Shown piece by piece: positions 50,417-59,663 of a stretch of DNA of 64,000 nucleotides; within the stretch, counting starts at the first letter, position 1, and every line of letters begins with the position of its first letter. Origin of the DNA: Thermoflexibacter ruber. Lineage in GTDB: Bacteria; Bacteroidota; Bacteroidia; Cytophagales; Thermoflexibacteraceae. The stretch spans positions 221,795 through 285,794 of the forward strand of contig NZ_FONY01000001.1 in NCBI RefSeq assembly GCF_900113045.1, in the 5' to 3' direction. The position numbers and the translations under genes are program-made. The notes under the pieces were generated by a model, which did no database searches, was not told where the DNA came from, and saw only the letters and a program-made list of their open reading frames with translations.

Positions 50417-52744
50417 TCAATCCAAATACAAATCTTCTATATTCAGCGATTTTAAACTTACTTTGCCTCGCGTATCTTGTTCATATTCCCAGTCTGCAAA
50501 TGTAGGACTTTGCAATTTTAATTTTTTATCAACCAGCAATAGTTCGCCTATCTTCTCTGGCTCACGATAAAAACGTATATCGCCTCCTGCCGAGTCTATC
50601 CTAACAGAGTACACAAATACAGCTTTATTCTCATTCATAGGTTTTAAGTCTTTGATAGTAAGCCAAATGTCTATTTTTTTTTTATTAGGTAAGCGCAGTT
50701 TTCCTGTAAATCTCTTTTGAATATTGGGTAAGTCTCTCATCTGTGGTACATCAGGGGGATTTGAATACGAAAGTAAGTGTAGCAATTTATCTTTTAAAAA
50801 TACAAAAGCCAAAAAAAGTCCCACAAACAAGGTGAGCCATATAAGTATTTTTTTAATTGGAAAAGTAAAATTGGTAGTGTTTGTTTTTACTTTGTCCATT
50901 TCTTCTATATCTCTAATAATCTCATAAACCTCTTTGTATGTTTCTGCCGCACTCCCTGTAGAGGTCTTTTTGATAATGTCTGCCCATTTCTCATCGCTTA
51001 CTTGGGCTATAGCCTGATAAGCCGTTTTTCCTGTAAACATTTCCAAAAGAATTAAGCCAAAATCTTTGATGTTTTGACGCTGGCGTTGCTTGATATTATC
51101 AGTAAGTTCTAAACCCGAAGCGACTAATTTACAGGTATCGTTAGTAGGGACAATGATGATGTTTTTGGGTTTCAAGGTTTTATACCAAATATCGCGAGAA
51201 TGAATATAGTGCAAGGCATCTAAAAGTTGGAGGGCATAGCGTTTGATATTGGTTTTGCTCAGAGGCATCGCCGTAGAAAGCATTTTTCCTTCTATGTACT
51301 CTGCCGTATAATACAGTTTGGGTTCGTTCTCTTCGCTCATACTCACTACTTTAGCTATATGAGGGTGGTCGAGCTGGGAGATAGCTTTACACTCATTAAA
51401 AAACTTAGTTCTTTCGTATTTGTCAGAGGCATATTGCTCTTTCATTATTTTGCGAGCCACCCTCCCAAGCTTAGGGTGTTGAACTTCCTCTAATTGGGTA
51501 ATTTGCTCTAAGCCAAGTATTTTGACTACTCTCAATTTTTGGCTTTCTCTGCTTATCCATTCATCTACCTGAACCTCTGAAATACCTGATTTAGTAGCTA
51601 TACTAATCCACTCAAGCCGCTTAGTATCAGAAATGCTTAAATATTTACTAATGTGTTCGCTGATAAGTTTTTGTATTTGGGTGGAAGCACTGTCTTGGAA
51701 TTGTTTTTGGTAGAGCAGCAGTACTCCTGCTGCGGCTTCTTGGACTGCCTTTACATCTTCAGTGAGTTGGAAGATTTTATCTCCACCAAACTGCTGTTGG
51801 AGTGCGGTCAGCAAGGCAAAATTATGGAGTTTTTCGCCTAACAAGATAATGCGTTGAGGCGATACACCAGCCTGAACTCTGTCTTGTAAAGTCCTGATTT
51901 TGTTTAAAATCAAAGTAGTATCTATGAGCAAGTCATCTGCCTCTCTTTTAGTCAAAAATGCACTGCCAGCATAGCCATCAGGAAAAGTCAGATGCACATT
52001 GACCTCTTGTTTAAGTTTGAGGGTATTTATCCATTCTCTTGCTATGGGAATATATCTTTTTAACTCATTTTCTTTGCTTTGCTCATCGTGTACCAATGCA
52101 GAAAAGGAGTTTTCTAAGGCTTTGTAAAACAGAGCTTTAGCAATTATCTCTCTTTCTCCTGCTTCATCAAACTCATAAATTTTTTCACTGTATTGGTCGT
52201 TGTCGCTGATGGTAGCAAATTCTATGTATGTCTTACCAAGCGCATCTATTACTGCTATTTTGGAGAAATTATTATAATTTAATTTAATTGCCTTAGAAAG
52301 GCTTGTTTCTTGTACTATCTTAAAGCCTCTTTTGTTGATAAAGTCTTTTAAGCGGTCTTTTGCCCTACCGCTACTATTTATGGGAAGGGTTAAAATAACA
52401 GGGATAAGCTGTTCCGCATGATAATTTCCTGTCAATTCCTTGTATTTCTCTTTCATGCGGTCTAAGAGGTGCGTAATAATCGTAACTAAGGCATAATGAC
52501 TACCATACAAAGAAAAAGTGGTGTTTCCGTCTATTTGTTGGAAGTAATTGCCAAAAACAGTACGTCCCTGAGCGGTTTCAAACTCATTTTTGCTAATGGG
52601 ATAAATCAAACTGTCATTTTTTACCTCAAAATATAAAGGTAATAGCTGAAAGCCCTCTACTTCTAATAGCTGAATTTGACCATCTTGTAAGATACAACCC
52701 GCAAAGAAATCCTCTGTGAAAATGAGGCTTAAGACTTTAGACAT
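50417..52744 (-). CDS. Degenerate Hsp70-ATPase / pseudokinase / transmembrane fusion protein
   Basis: 775 residues. Residues about 1-345 follow the Hsp70/actin ATPase plan: PVILTLPINSSGRAKDRLKD, FKIVQETSLSKAIKLNYN, KIAVIDALGKTYIEFATIS, RIILLGEKLHNFALLTAL and VQEAAAGVLL. The phosphate loops are altered (no DLGTT or DLGGGT). Residues about 405-610 follow the Ser/Thr kinase plan: VARKIM with K432, FFNECKAISQLDHPHI with E451, LHYIHSRDIWYKTLKPKNII, and a helix IKDFGLILLEMFTGK. HRD is YKT (521-523) and DFG is ASG (542-544), so both catalytic aspartates are gone. One membrane helix (632-650) and a beta-rich domain (about 675-775), probably periplasmic, follow. Likely a membrane sensor or scaffold; no family name is known to me. 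Confidence 0.75.
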   Translation of the reverse strand: MSKVLSLIFTEDFFAGCILQDGQIQLLEVEGFQLLPLYFEVKNDSLIYPISKNEFETAQGRTVFGNYFQQIDGNTTFSLYGSHYALVTIITHLLDRMKEKYKELTGNYHAEQLIPVILTLPINSSGRAKDRLKDFINKRGFKIVQETSLSKAIKLNYNNFSKIAVIDALGKTYIEFATISDNDQYSEKIYEFDEAGEREIIAKALFYKALENSFSALVHDEQSKENELKRYIPIAREWINTLKLKQEVNVHLTFPDGYAGSAFLTKREADDLLIDTTLILNKIRTLQDRVQAGVSPQRIILLGEKLHNFALLTALQQQFGGDKIFQLTEDVKAVQEAAAGVLLLYQKQFQDSASTQIQKLISEHISKYLSISDTKRLEWISIATKSGISEVQVDEWISRESQKLRVVKILGLEQITQLEEVQHPKLGRVARKIMKEQYASDKYERTKFFNECKAISQLDHPHIAKVVSMSEENEPKLYYTAEYIEGKMLSTAMPLSKTNIKRYALQLLDALHYIHSRDIWYKTLKPKNIIIVPTNDTCKLVASGLELTDNIKQRQRQNIKDFGLILLEMFTGKTAYQAIAQVSDEKWADIIKKTSTGSAAETYKEVYEIIRDIEEMDKVKTNTTNFTFPIKKILIWLTLFVGLFLAFVFLKDKLLHLLSYSNPPDVPQMRDLPNIQKRFTGKLRLPNKKKIDIWLTIKDLKPMNENKAVFVYSVRIDSAGGDIRFYREPEKIGELLLVDKKLKLQSPTFADWEYEQDTRGKVSLKSLNIEDLYLD

Positions 52745-52847
52745 GACTGAATGAGAAATTATTAATTTTTAGAATTGTAAATTTCAAATAAGCCTTTAAA
52801 ATTACAATTTTTTAATCACATAGGTACATTATACACTACTTTTGATG

Positions 52848-53417
52848 CTATTTTTGAGATTGGTAATAAAAACCAGCAGTATCTTTTTCCAAAAAGCGAT
52901 TTATCTCTGCAAATAAGTTTTCTACGCTTTTATCGGAGCGAATGGTGTATATTACTCTATTCTTTTGACTATATGAAAGCATATTGACTACCCCATACGC
53001 CTTGGCGATAAATACAGCATCATCTTTATTTTCGTCCAACTCAGTTCGTTTAAATTTACTAATAGTAATTTGTTTTTTCCCCATATAGAACACTTTACTT
53101 CCTACTAACCTACGCTGTACGTTAGGCTTGTAATCACCTACTGTCATTAGTAAAATGCTGTCTTTTACCTCTATATCCATCATCAGTTTAAGCAGATTGC
53201 CTACTGAGTCGGTCAAATAATACTGGTATTTTTGCAAGTTATCATGTTGATTTTCTACCATAAGTTTGAAATCAAACTTATCCACATCAATCGCATTGCC
53301 CCAAAAATATCGGAAGGCTTTTCCCTGATAGCTTGTCGAGTTAAGTGAGTTTTCTGATTGACAAGACCAAAATGATATCAGTAAAACATAAAAAAATAAA
53401 AGATAAATTGCTTTCAT
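52848..53417 (-). CDS. Hypothetical lipoprotein
   Basis: 189 residues from ATG 53417 (an ATG four codons earlier, at 53429, is also possible). MKAIYLLFFYVLLISFWSCQ is a lipoprotein leader with lipidated Cys. The mature protein is beta-rich with charged loops (KFDFKLMVENQHDNLQKYQY, VKDSILLMTVGDYKPNVQRR, VFYMGKKQITISKFKRTELD) and no recognised family. It lies 103 bp before the Hsp70-pseudokinase gene on the same strand and could supply an envelope partner, though that is only proximity. Confidence 0.6.
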   Translation of the reverse strand: MKAIYLLFFYVLLISFWSCQSENSLNSTSYQGKAFRYFWGNAIDVDKFDFKLMVENQHDNLQKYQYYLTDSVGNLLKLMMDIEVKDSILLMTVGDYKPNVQRRLVGSKVFYMGKKQITISKFKRTELDENKDDAVFIAKAYGVVNMLSYSQKNRVIYTIRSDKSVENLFAEINRFLEKDTAGFYYQSQK

Positions 53418-53495
53418 AATCTTAAACACTGCCTATGCCCCAGAGATACTTTTGAGATTCATCTAATGTGTGTCAAAATTCTTATGAGGAATATT

Positions 53496-54449
53496 TTACT
53501 CAATCACCAAACCCATGCTTCCAAACTTTTCTATTCGCTTGTCTATGCGTTCTGCCACACTCATTTGCGCAAGTTCGGAATGATAAGCCAAAATAGCTTG
53601 TTTCACTGCGTTGGCAGTCGCTTCTTTGTTGGTATGCGCCCCGCCAAGCGGTTCTTCTATGATGCCATCAATCAATTTGAAAGCAAGCATATCTTTGGCG
53701 GTGAGTTTCATGGCGGCAGCCGCTTGCTCTTTGAAGTTCCAACTTCTCCAAAGAATAGTAGAGCAGTTTTCTGGGGAAATCACTGAATACCAAGTATTTT
53801 CTAACATCAAAACTCTGTCCCCTATCGCAATGCCCAAAGCACCTCCCGATGCGCCCTCTCCTATGACTATGCAAATCACAGGCACTTTGAGCATAAACAT
53901 TTCTTTCAAGTTGCGTGCTATCGCCTCTGCTTGCCCTCTTTCCTCTGCTTCTATGCCGGGATAGGCTCCTGGTGTATCTATAAAGGTAACAATAGGCTTA
54001 TCAAATTTTTCTGCTAACTTCATTAGCCTCAATGCCTTGCGATAGCCTTCGGGGTTTGCCATGCCAAAGTTACGGAACTGACGCTCTTTGGTATTGCGTC
54101 CTTTTTGCTGACCTATCAGCATGAAAGTTTGCCCATCTATCGTTCCAAAACCGCCCACCATTGCCTTGTCGTCTTTTACGGTACGGTCGCCAAATAATTC
54201 TATGAAGTCTTTAGTGATGCTATATATGTAGTCTAAGGTATAAGGACGCTCAGGGTGGCGAGAAAGCTGAACGCGTTGCCAAGGGGTCAAATTTTGATAG
54301 GTTTCTATTTTGAGTTGCAAAATTTTGTTCTCAACAACTTTCAATGCAGATTCTGAATCGGCATCGTGCTTATCGCCCAACTGTTGTTTCATTTCTGCCA
54401 AGCGTGCTTCTAACTCTGCAATTGGTTTTTCAAAGTCCAATAATGTCAT
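53496..54449 (-). CDS. accA: Acetyl-CoA carboxylase carboxyltransferase subunit alpha
   Basis: 317 residues, full length. With AccD it transfers CO2 from carboxybiotin to acetyl-CoA, giving malonyl-CoA for fatty acid synthesis. Signatures: [58 protein letters not shown] segment, [80 protein letters not shown] and [19 protein letters not shown]. Bacteroidota typically have accA away from accD, as here. No operon partner. Confidence 0.97.
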   Translation of the reverse strand: MTLLDFEKPIAELEARLAEMKQQLGDKHDADSESALKVVENKILQLKIETYQNLTPWQRVQLSRHPERPYTLDYIYSITKDFIELFGDRTVKDDKAMVGGFGTIDGQTFMLIGQQKGRNTKERQFRNFGMANPEGYRKALRLMKLAEKFDKPIVTFIDTPGAYPGIEAEERGQAEAIARNLKEMFMLKVPVICIVIGEGASGGALGIAIGDRVLMLENTWYSVISPENCSTILWRSWNFKEQAAAAMKLTAKDMLAFKLIDGIIEEPLGGAHTNKEATANAVKQAILAYHSELAQMSVAERIDKRIEKFGSMGLVIE

Positions 54450-54603
54450 ATTTTAATGGTGAATTTAATCCCTTTTCTTTTTACAAGACGCAAATTTATA
54501 GAAAAGAAAATGAGAAATCAGTATTTGATTTTGAAATTAAAACTTTGCCCTCTAATATTGCCAAAAGCAAGTGAAAAATACCTCAAAAAAATACCTCAAA
54601 ATT

Positions 54604-55857
54604 ATGTCTTTGGAGCAGGTTTTTAAGCAGGCGCAACAAGCAAGCCGCCAACTCAATTTGATAGAAAAAAATATTATCAACTTAATAATCAATGAAGTAG
54701 CTGATTTGGCAGTTCAGCAAAGTGATTTTATCTTAGCGGAGAATGCCAAAGATTTAGCCCGCATGGACAAGGCTGACCCCAAGTACGACCGACTGCAACT
54801 AACGCACTCACGCATAGAGGGAATTGCCCGAGAGATGCGGAACGTGAGCCAATTAGCTTCTCCATTAGGAAAGTTGATAGAAGAAAAAAATTTGCCTAAT
54901 GGGCTTCATTTGCAAAAAGTAAGCGTTCCTTTGGGGGTAATTGGGGTGATTTATGAGGCGCGCCCTAACGTAACTTTTGATGTTTTTGCACTTTGCCTCA
55001 AAGCAGGAAACGTAAGCATACTCAAAGGAGGAAGCGATGCTCATTTTTCTAATACAGCCATTATCCATATCATTCATCAAGCACTTGATAAACATGGCGT
55101 TAGTAGAAATATTGTTCAGCTCCTGCCTCCAGAAAGAGAAGCTACCGCTGCCTTGCTCAATGCGGTGGGTTATGTAGATGTTATCATTCCGAGAGGAAGC
55201 CAGCAACTCATTGATTTTGTGAGAAAAAACTCAAAAGTGCCTGTGATAGAAACAGGAGCAGGAATTGTGCATACCTATTTTGATGAAAGTGGGGACGTAG
55301 AGAAAGGGAAAAAAATTATTCACAATGCCAAAACGCGCAGGGTGAGCGTTTGCAATGCCTTAGATTGTTTTGTGATTCATCAAAGCCGCTTGGCAGATTT
55401 ATCTATGTTAGTTGCTCCGCTTGCCACCCACCAAGTAGAGATTTTTGCAGATGAACAGGCTTTTGAAATATTAAAAAACTCATCTTATCCTTCTAATCTA
55501 CTTCACCAAGCACAGCCTGAGCATTTTGGGACAGAATTTTTGGCGTATAAAATGTCTATCAAAACCGTGGGTAGCTTTTCAGAAGCCTTAGACCATATCG
55601 CCCAGTATAGTTCCAAACATAGCGAAGCTATTATTAGTGAAAATGAACAAGTTATTAGCCAGTTTTTAAAAGCCGTAGATGCAGCGGTAGTCTATGCCAA
55701 TACTTCCACTGCATTTACAGACGGTGCCCAATTTGGCTTAGGGGCAGAAATAGGCATTAGCACCCAAAAACTTCACGCACGCGGTCCTATGGCTTTGGCT
55801 GAGATTACCTCGTATAAGTGGATAGTCAGAAGCAACGGACAAATCAGGAATCCATGA
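54604..55857 (+). CDS. proA: Gamma-glutamyl phosphate reductase (glutamate-5-semialdehyde dehydrogenase)
   Basis: 417 residues from ATG 54604 (upstream GTG 54571 unlikely). It reduces gamma-glutamyl phosphate with NADPH in proline synthesis. Aldehyde-dehydrogenase-fold motifs: [109 protein letters not shown] (catalytic Cys) and [20 protein letters not shown]. The partner kinase gene proB is not adjacent. Its stop lies two bases before the convergent sbcD stop. Confidence 0.96.
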   Translation: MSLEQVFKQAQQASRQLNLIEKNIINLIINEVADLAVQQSDFILAENAKDLARMDKADPKYDRLQLTHSRIEGIAREMRNVSQLASPLGKLIEEKNLPNGLHLQKVSVPLGVIGVIYEARPNVTFDVFALCLKAGNVSILKGGSDAHFSNTAIIHIIHQALDKHGVSRNIVQLLPPEREATAALLNAVGYVDVIIPRGSQQLIDFVRKNSKVPVIETGAGIVHTYFDESGDVEKGKKIIHNAKTRRVSVCNALDCFVIHQSRLADLSMLVAPLATHQVEIFADEQAFEILKNSSYPSNLLHQAQPEHFGTEFLAYKMSIKTVGSFSEALDHIAQYSSKHSEAIISENEQVISQFLKAVDAAVVYANTSTAFTDGAQFGLGAEIGISTQKLHARGPMALAEITSYKWIVRSNGQIRNP

Positions 55858-55859
55858 GG

Positions 55860-57083
55860 CTATTCTTCTTGACCTTCTACTTCCTCTAAAAGCAGTTGGA
55901 AAGCCTCCAATACTTCTTTGTAATCTTCGTTTGCTAAATTAATGTTTTTCTGCTCACATTTTTGCCTAAATACTTCTAAGGGAGTAAGTTCACTTAGAGA
56001 TTGTTGAATACTTGGCTCACTACTCGGCAAATGTGTCCTATCATATTCTATGTTTACTTTCAAAATATCTATGCCTTTTTCCTTGCCTAAGGCGTGGATT
56101 TTTTCGCCTAAACCGTTTGCATATTCTTGTAACACTACCTTGACCTCTGCCCATGCATTCAAAGGATTTTTTTGCTCATAACTTAAAATTTCCTTTTCTA
56201 CTTCCGCAAACGAACCCTTGAAACTCAACAGAGGGCGAGATAAAGGAACTTCGATTTCTTGCAAAGAAGTAAGTCCATGAGTATCTATCTCTAAAATAAT
56301 TACTTGTTTTCTGTCGTTGTACTCGCTGAAGCTCAGAGGAATAGGCGAGCCTGAATAGCGAATGTGCTGATGTCCTCCTACTTTTTGAGGACGATGAATA
56401 TGCCCCAAAGCAATATAATCAAAAATGCTGGGGAGTTTTTCTACTTCTATCTGTCCTTGATTGCCTATGTGTATTTCTTTCTCACTATCAGAGGTTTGGC
56501 TTTTTGCGGCGTAGAGATGCCCTGTTGCCAAAATGGGAATACCCTCTTTTTTGTAATCTGCGACCAAACTTGCTACTTGGTGATAGTGCTGAATAATTCC
56601 CTCTTTGATGCGTCTTTCTGTTTCAGTAATATTTTCTGTACTCATTGCCTTGCGAATATCGCTATCTCTTAGAAAAGGTACAGCGCATATCACCAGTTCT
56701 GTATGATTTTGATGTTTGATACTCACGATTTCATCTTGCAGATTATCACTTGCTTTGCCTACGACATACACATCTAAGAATTTAAGAATTTCTTTGGGGG
56801 CATTCAGGTTGGTAGGCGAGTCGTGATTACCGCCAATGATAAGCACGTTTTTGCAAGCCGTTTGGCGGACATTTGCCAGAAAGCGATAATACTGCTCCTC
56901 TGCCCAATGGGGTGGATTAGCCGAGTCAAATATATCCCCCGCGATGAGCAATAAGTCAATTTGCTCATTTTCAATTGTATCTAACAACCAGCTTAAAAAG
57001 AGGTTATGCTCCTCGAGTCGCATATTTTCCTGCCCTTTGAGGTAATGCCCTAAGTGCCAGTCGGCAGTATGTAAAATTTTCAT
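55860..57083 (-). CDS. sbcD: Exonuclease subunit SbcD
   Basis: 407 residues. Mre11-type nuclease: ILHTADWHLGHYLKGQENMR, LLLIAGDIFDSANPPHWAE, VLIIGGNHDSPTNLNAPKEI, ILATGHLYAAKS and YIALGHIHRPQKVGGH supply the metal-binding residues; the capping domain follows (RYSGSPIPLSFSEYNDRKQV). With SbcC it opens hairpins and degrades protein-blocked double-strand ends. sbcC, normally next to it, is not in the neighbourhood: proA converges directly on its 3' end, so the pair is split in this genome. Confidence 0.95.
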   Translation of the reverse strand: MKILHTADWHLGHYLKGQENMRLEEHNLFLSWLLDTIENEQIDLLLIAGDIFDSANPPHWAEEQYYRFLANVRQTACKNVLIIGGNHDSPTNLNAPKEILKFLDVYVVGKASDNLQDEIVSIKHQNHTELVICAVPFLRDSDIRKAMSTENITETERRIKEGIIQHYHQVASLVADYKKEGIPILATGHLYAAKSQTSDSEKEIHIGNQGQIEVEKLPSIFDYIALGHIHRPQKVGGHQHIRYSGSPIPLSFSEYNDRKQVIILEIDTHGLTSLQEIEVPLSRPLLSFKGSFAEVEKEILSYEQKNPLNAWAEVKVVLQEYANGLGEKIHALGKEKGIDILKVNIEYDRTHLPSSEPSIQQSLSELTPLEVFRQKCEQKNINLANEDYKEVLEAFQLLLEEVEGQEE

Positions 57084-57137
57084 GCTAATTCTTTTCAGTA
57101 TTTCTTCCGTAAAAATAGGAAAAAATTAATGCTATGA

Positions 57138-57168
57138 TTTGAAAATATGCAAATTATTCCTACCTTTG
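57138..57168 (+). promoter_or_regulatory. Promoter of the rpmB-rpmG-DUF4295 operon
   Basis: TTTG, 19 bases, TACCTTTG: exact Bacteroidota housekeeping consensus, 67 bp before the rpmB ATG. Confidence 0.85.
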
Positions 57169-57234
57169 CAGTCCATTTAAGGAAAATAACATTTTTGCAA
57201 GGTATATAGGTATCATCTAATCATAGCTCAAATC

Positions 57235-57474
57235 ATGAAAGTTTGTGAATTAACAGGGAAAAAAGCACAAGTAGGGAATAATGTTTCGCACTCAAATAAT
57301 AAAACAAAACGCACCTTTGCTCCTAATTTGCACAAAAAGCGTTTTTACATTCCTGAAGAAGACAAGTGGATTACTTTGAAAGTAAGCACCTCAGCTTTGA
57401 AAACCATCAACAAGAAAGGTATCACTGCTGTTTTGAAAGAAGCAAAAGATAATGGACTTATCAAAAAATGGTAA
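57235..57474 (+). CDS. rpmB: 50S ribosomal protein L28
   Basis: 79 residues: CELTGKKAQVGNNVSHSNNK, TKRTFAPNLHKKRFYIPEED, LKVSTSALKTINKKGI. First gene of a ribosomal operon with rpmG and the DUF4295 gene, an order conserved in Bacteroidota. Confidence 0.97.
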   Translation: MKVCELTGKKAQVGNNVSHSNNKTKRTFAPNLHKKRFYIPEEDKWITLKVSTSALKTINKKGITAVLKEAKDNGLIKKW

Positions 57475-57525
57475 TTTTTTGAATCCTAAATCATTCATTT
57501 TTAACGATTTAATTTTGGATAAATC

Positions 57526-57708
57526 ATGGCAAAGAAAGGCAATAGAATTCAGGTAATTTTGGAATGTACTGAACACAAAAACTCAGGCTTACCAGGAATG
57601 TCAAGGTATATCACTACTAAAAATAGGAAAAATACCACAGAAAGACTGGAGTTGAAGAAATACAACCCTGTCTTGAAAAAATACACTATTCACAAGGAAA
57701 TAAAGTAA
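57526..57708 (+). CDS. rpmG: 50S ribosomal protein L33
   Basis: 60 residues: [40 protein letters not shown] and the closing [10 protein letters not shown]. Only one of the zinc-ligand cysteines of the Cys4 form remains, so it is a zinc-free form. It lies 51 bp after rpmB. Confidence 0.97.
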   Translation: MAKKGNRIQVILECTEHKNSGLPGMSRYITTKNRKNTTERLELKKYNPVLKKYTIHKEIK

Positions 57709-57722
57709 AACTTTTTTAGACT

Positions 57723-57878
57723 ATGGCAAAGAAAGTAGTTGCGACATTGAAAAAAGAAGGCGGCGCTAAATACGCTAAGGTTATCAGGGCGGTGAAATCA
57801 CCTAAGACAGGTGCTTACACTTTCAAGGAGGAAATTATGCTTGAGGAAGACGCAAAGAAAGCATTGAGCGGAAACTAA
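57723..57878 (+). CDS. DUF4295 small ribosomal-operon protein
   Basis: 51 residues: MAKKVVATLKKEGGAKYAKV, IRAVKSPKTGAYTFKEEIML, EEDAKKALSGN. This short basic protein regularly follows rpmG in Bacteroidota and is assigned to DUF4295; a ribosome-associated role is inferred from its constant place. It lies 14 bp after rpmG and before a terminator at 57914-57947. Confidence 0.9.
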   Translation: MAKKVVATLKKEGGAKYAKVIRAVKSPKTGAYTFKEEIMLEEDAKKALSGN

Positions 57879-57913
57879 TTTTTAGCACAAAGATTTTATG
57901 TGTTTTTTATAGT

Positions 57914-57949
57914 AAAGTCCCTATTTTTGAGGGACTTTTTTTATTTTTG
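57914..57949 (+). terminator. Terminator of the ribosomal operon overlapping the ftsY promoter
   Basis: AAAGTCCCT and AGGGACTTT form a 9-bp stem with a 7-base loop and a T7 run. The T run leads into TATTTTTG (57942-57949), an exact TAnnTTTG element 18 bp before the ftsY ATG. Confidence 0.8.
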
Positions 57950-57967
57950 CCTGATAACTACTTTTAT

Positions 57968-58927
57968 ATGGGTATTTTTGACTTTTTCACTAAGGAAAAA
58001 AAAGAATCCTTAGACAAAGGATTAGAAAAAACTAATCAAAATTTATTTAGCAAACTCAGCAGGGCTATCGTAGGGAAGTCTAAGGTGGACGACGAGGTAC
58101 TGGACGAGTTAGAGGAAATCTTGATTTCTTCTGATGTAGGGGTAGATACCACTTTGAAAATTATCAAGAGGATAGAAGCACGTGTGGCAAAAGATAAGTA
58201 CTTGAATACCTCAGAGTTAGAGCGTATTCTAAGGGAAGAGGTCATTGCCTTGCTGATGGAAAATAAGACCCAAGATTTGGAAGACTTCCTCGTGCCAGAG
58301 GTGAAAAAGCCTTATGTCATCATGGTCGTAGGGGTGAATGGGGTGGGAAAGACTACTACTATTGGCAAGCTGGCGGCACAGTTTCTAAAAAGGGGGAATA
58401 AGGTGGTTTTAGGCGCAGGAGATACTTTTCGGGCAGCAGCCGTAGAGCAACTCAAACTTTGGGGTCAGCGCGTAGGCGTACCCGTGATAGAGCATGGCAT
58501 GAATACTGACCCCGCTTCTGTGGCGTATGATGCAGTAAAAAAAGGCGTAGAAATGAATGCAGACGTAGTGATAGTGGATACCGCAGGAAGATTGCACACC
58601 AAAGTGGGGCTGATGAACGAGCTTGCTAAAATCAAAAGGGTGATGCAAAAGGTCGCCGACGATGTGCCTCATGAGGTTTTATTGGTGTTAGACGGAAGCA
58701 CAGGACAAAATGCCTTTATCCAAGCCAAAGAGTTTACCCAAGCAACAGAGGTTACTGCATTGGCAATTACGAAGTTAGACGGCACAGCCAAAGGAGGGGT
58801 GGTCATAGGTATCTCCGACCAATTTAAGATTCCTGTCAAGTACATAGGTGTAGGTGAGAAAATAGATGACTTGCAGATATTTAACCGCAAAGAATTTGTC
58901 GACTCTTTGTTTAAAACTCAAAAATAG
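57968..58927 (+). CDS. ftsY: Signal recognition particle receptor FtsY
   Basis: 319 residues from ATG 57968; the TTG at 57947 overlaps the promoter and is not needed. The short form lacks the long acidic A domain. N domain: LEEILISSDVGVDTTLKIIK. G domain: VVGVNGVGKTTTIGKLAAQF (P loop), LGAGDTFRAAAVEQLKLWGQ, VIVDTAGRLHTKVGLMNELA, VLLVLDGSTGQNAFIQAKEF and AITKLDGTAKGGVVIGISDQ. It docks ribosome-SRP complexes, and its RNA partner is encoded at 46194-46281. Followed by the rhomboid gene 3 bp after the stop. Confidence 0.97.
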   Translation: MGIFDFFTKEKKESLDKGLEKTNQNLFSKLSRAIVGKSKVDDEVLDELEEILISSDVGVDTTLKIIKRIEARVAKDKYLNTSELERILREEVIALLMENKTQDLEDFLVPEVKKPYVIMVVGVNGVGKTTTIGKLAAQFLKRGNKVVLGAGDTFRAAAVEQLKLWGQRVGVPVIEHGMNTDPASVAYDAVKKGVEMNADVVIVDTAGRLHTKVGLMNELAKIKRVMQKVADDVPHEVLLVLDGSTGQNAFIQAKEFTQATEVTALAITKLDGTAKGGVVIGISDQFKIPVKYIGVGEKIDDLQIFNRKEFVDSLFKTQK

Positions 58928-58930
58928 AGT

Positions 58931-59584
58931 ATGAAATTATCTCGCAGTTTTGGCATAGCCTCTTTGGGTGCCTTGGTTTTGTGGATAGTTAAACTGTACG
59001 AGTATTACACCAATACCTCTTTTATCTACACTTTGGGTTTGTACCCTCGCTCTTTTTTTGGCATTATTGGTGTTTTTACCTCGCCCTTAGTGCATGGAGA
59101 TTTTTTCCACTTATTTTCCAATACCGTTCCCTTCATTATCTTAGGTGGAGGGATTTTGTTTTTCTATCCCTTGTTGGCTAAAAAAGTTTTTCTGTATATC
59201 TATCTCTTAACGGGCATGAGCGTTTGGCTTTTTGCGCGTCCTTCGTATCACATAGGCTCAAGCGGCTTGATATACGGCTTTGCGGCTTTTCTCTTTTTTA
59301 GTGGCATTTTTCGGCGCGACCTCAAATCCATTGCTGTTGCCATAGCAGTCGCTTTTTTGTATGGAGGCATGATAACTGGCTTGTTCCCAGCAGGTTCAGG
59401 CGTTTCCTTCGAGTCGCATCTTTTGGGGGCGGCAGTTGGGAGCATTTGTGCTTTTTCTTATAAAAATATCAAAGCCGATACAGAAATAGAAGAAAAAGAA
59501 AACCTCCCCACTCCCATTTTTGAGGGCTACAGAAATATAGCAGGGAAAAGTTTTAAGTATGAGTATAAAGAAGGTAAGGAGTAG
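58931..59584 (+). CDS. Rhomboid-family intramembrane serine protease
   Basis: 217 residues. Six membrane segments with the rhomboid signature: GDFFHLFSNTVPFIILGGG (the H and N of the oxyanion site), YHIGSSGLIYGFAAFLFFSG (GxSG with the catalytic Ser) and GVSFESHLLGAAVGSICAFS (catalytic His). It cleaves membrane-spanning substrates. The gene starts 3 bp after ftsY, probably as an operon, although no functional link is established. Confidence 0.9.
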   Translation: MKLSRSFGIASLGALVLWIVKLYEYYTNTSFIYTLGLYPRSFFGIIGVFTSPLVHGDFFHLFSNTVPFIILGGGILFFYPLLAKKVFLYIYLLTGMSVWLFARPSYHIGSSGLIYGFAAFLFFSGIFRRDLKSIAVAIAVAFLYGGMITGLFPAGSGVSFESHLLGAAVGSICAFSYKNIKADTEIEEKENLPTPIFEGYRNIAGKSFKYEYKEGKE

Positions 59585-59663
59585 GTAAATACTGGGTAGA
59601 GTAACAAAAAATGATAACTTTGTTGAAAATTATACTTCATTCTCACTTAAAAAAACAAATAAC

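Noticed and set aside
53466..53964. Plus-strand ORFs of 106 and 117 codons opposite accA
   Set aside because: Both are antisense to a full-length accA and have no start context or family pattern.
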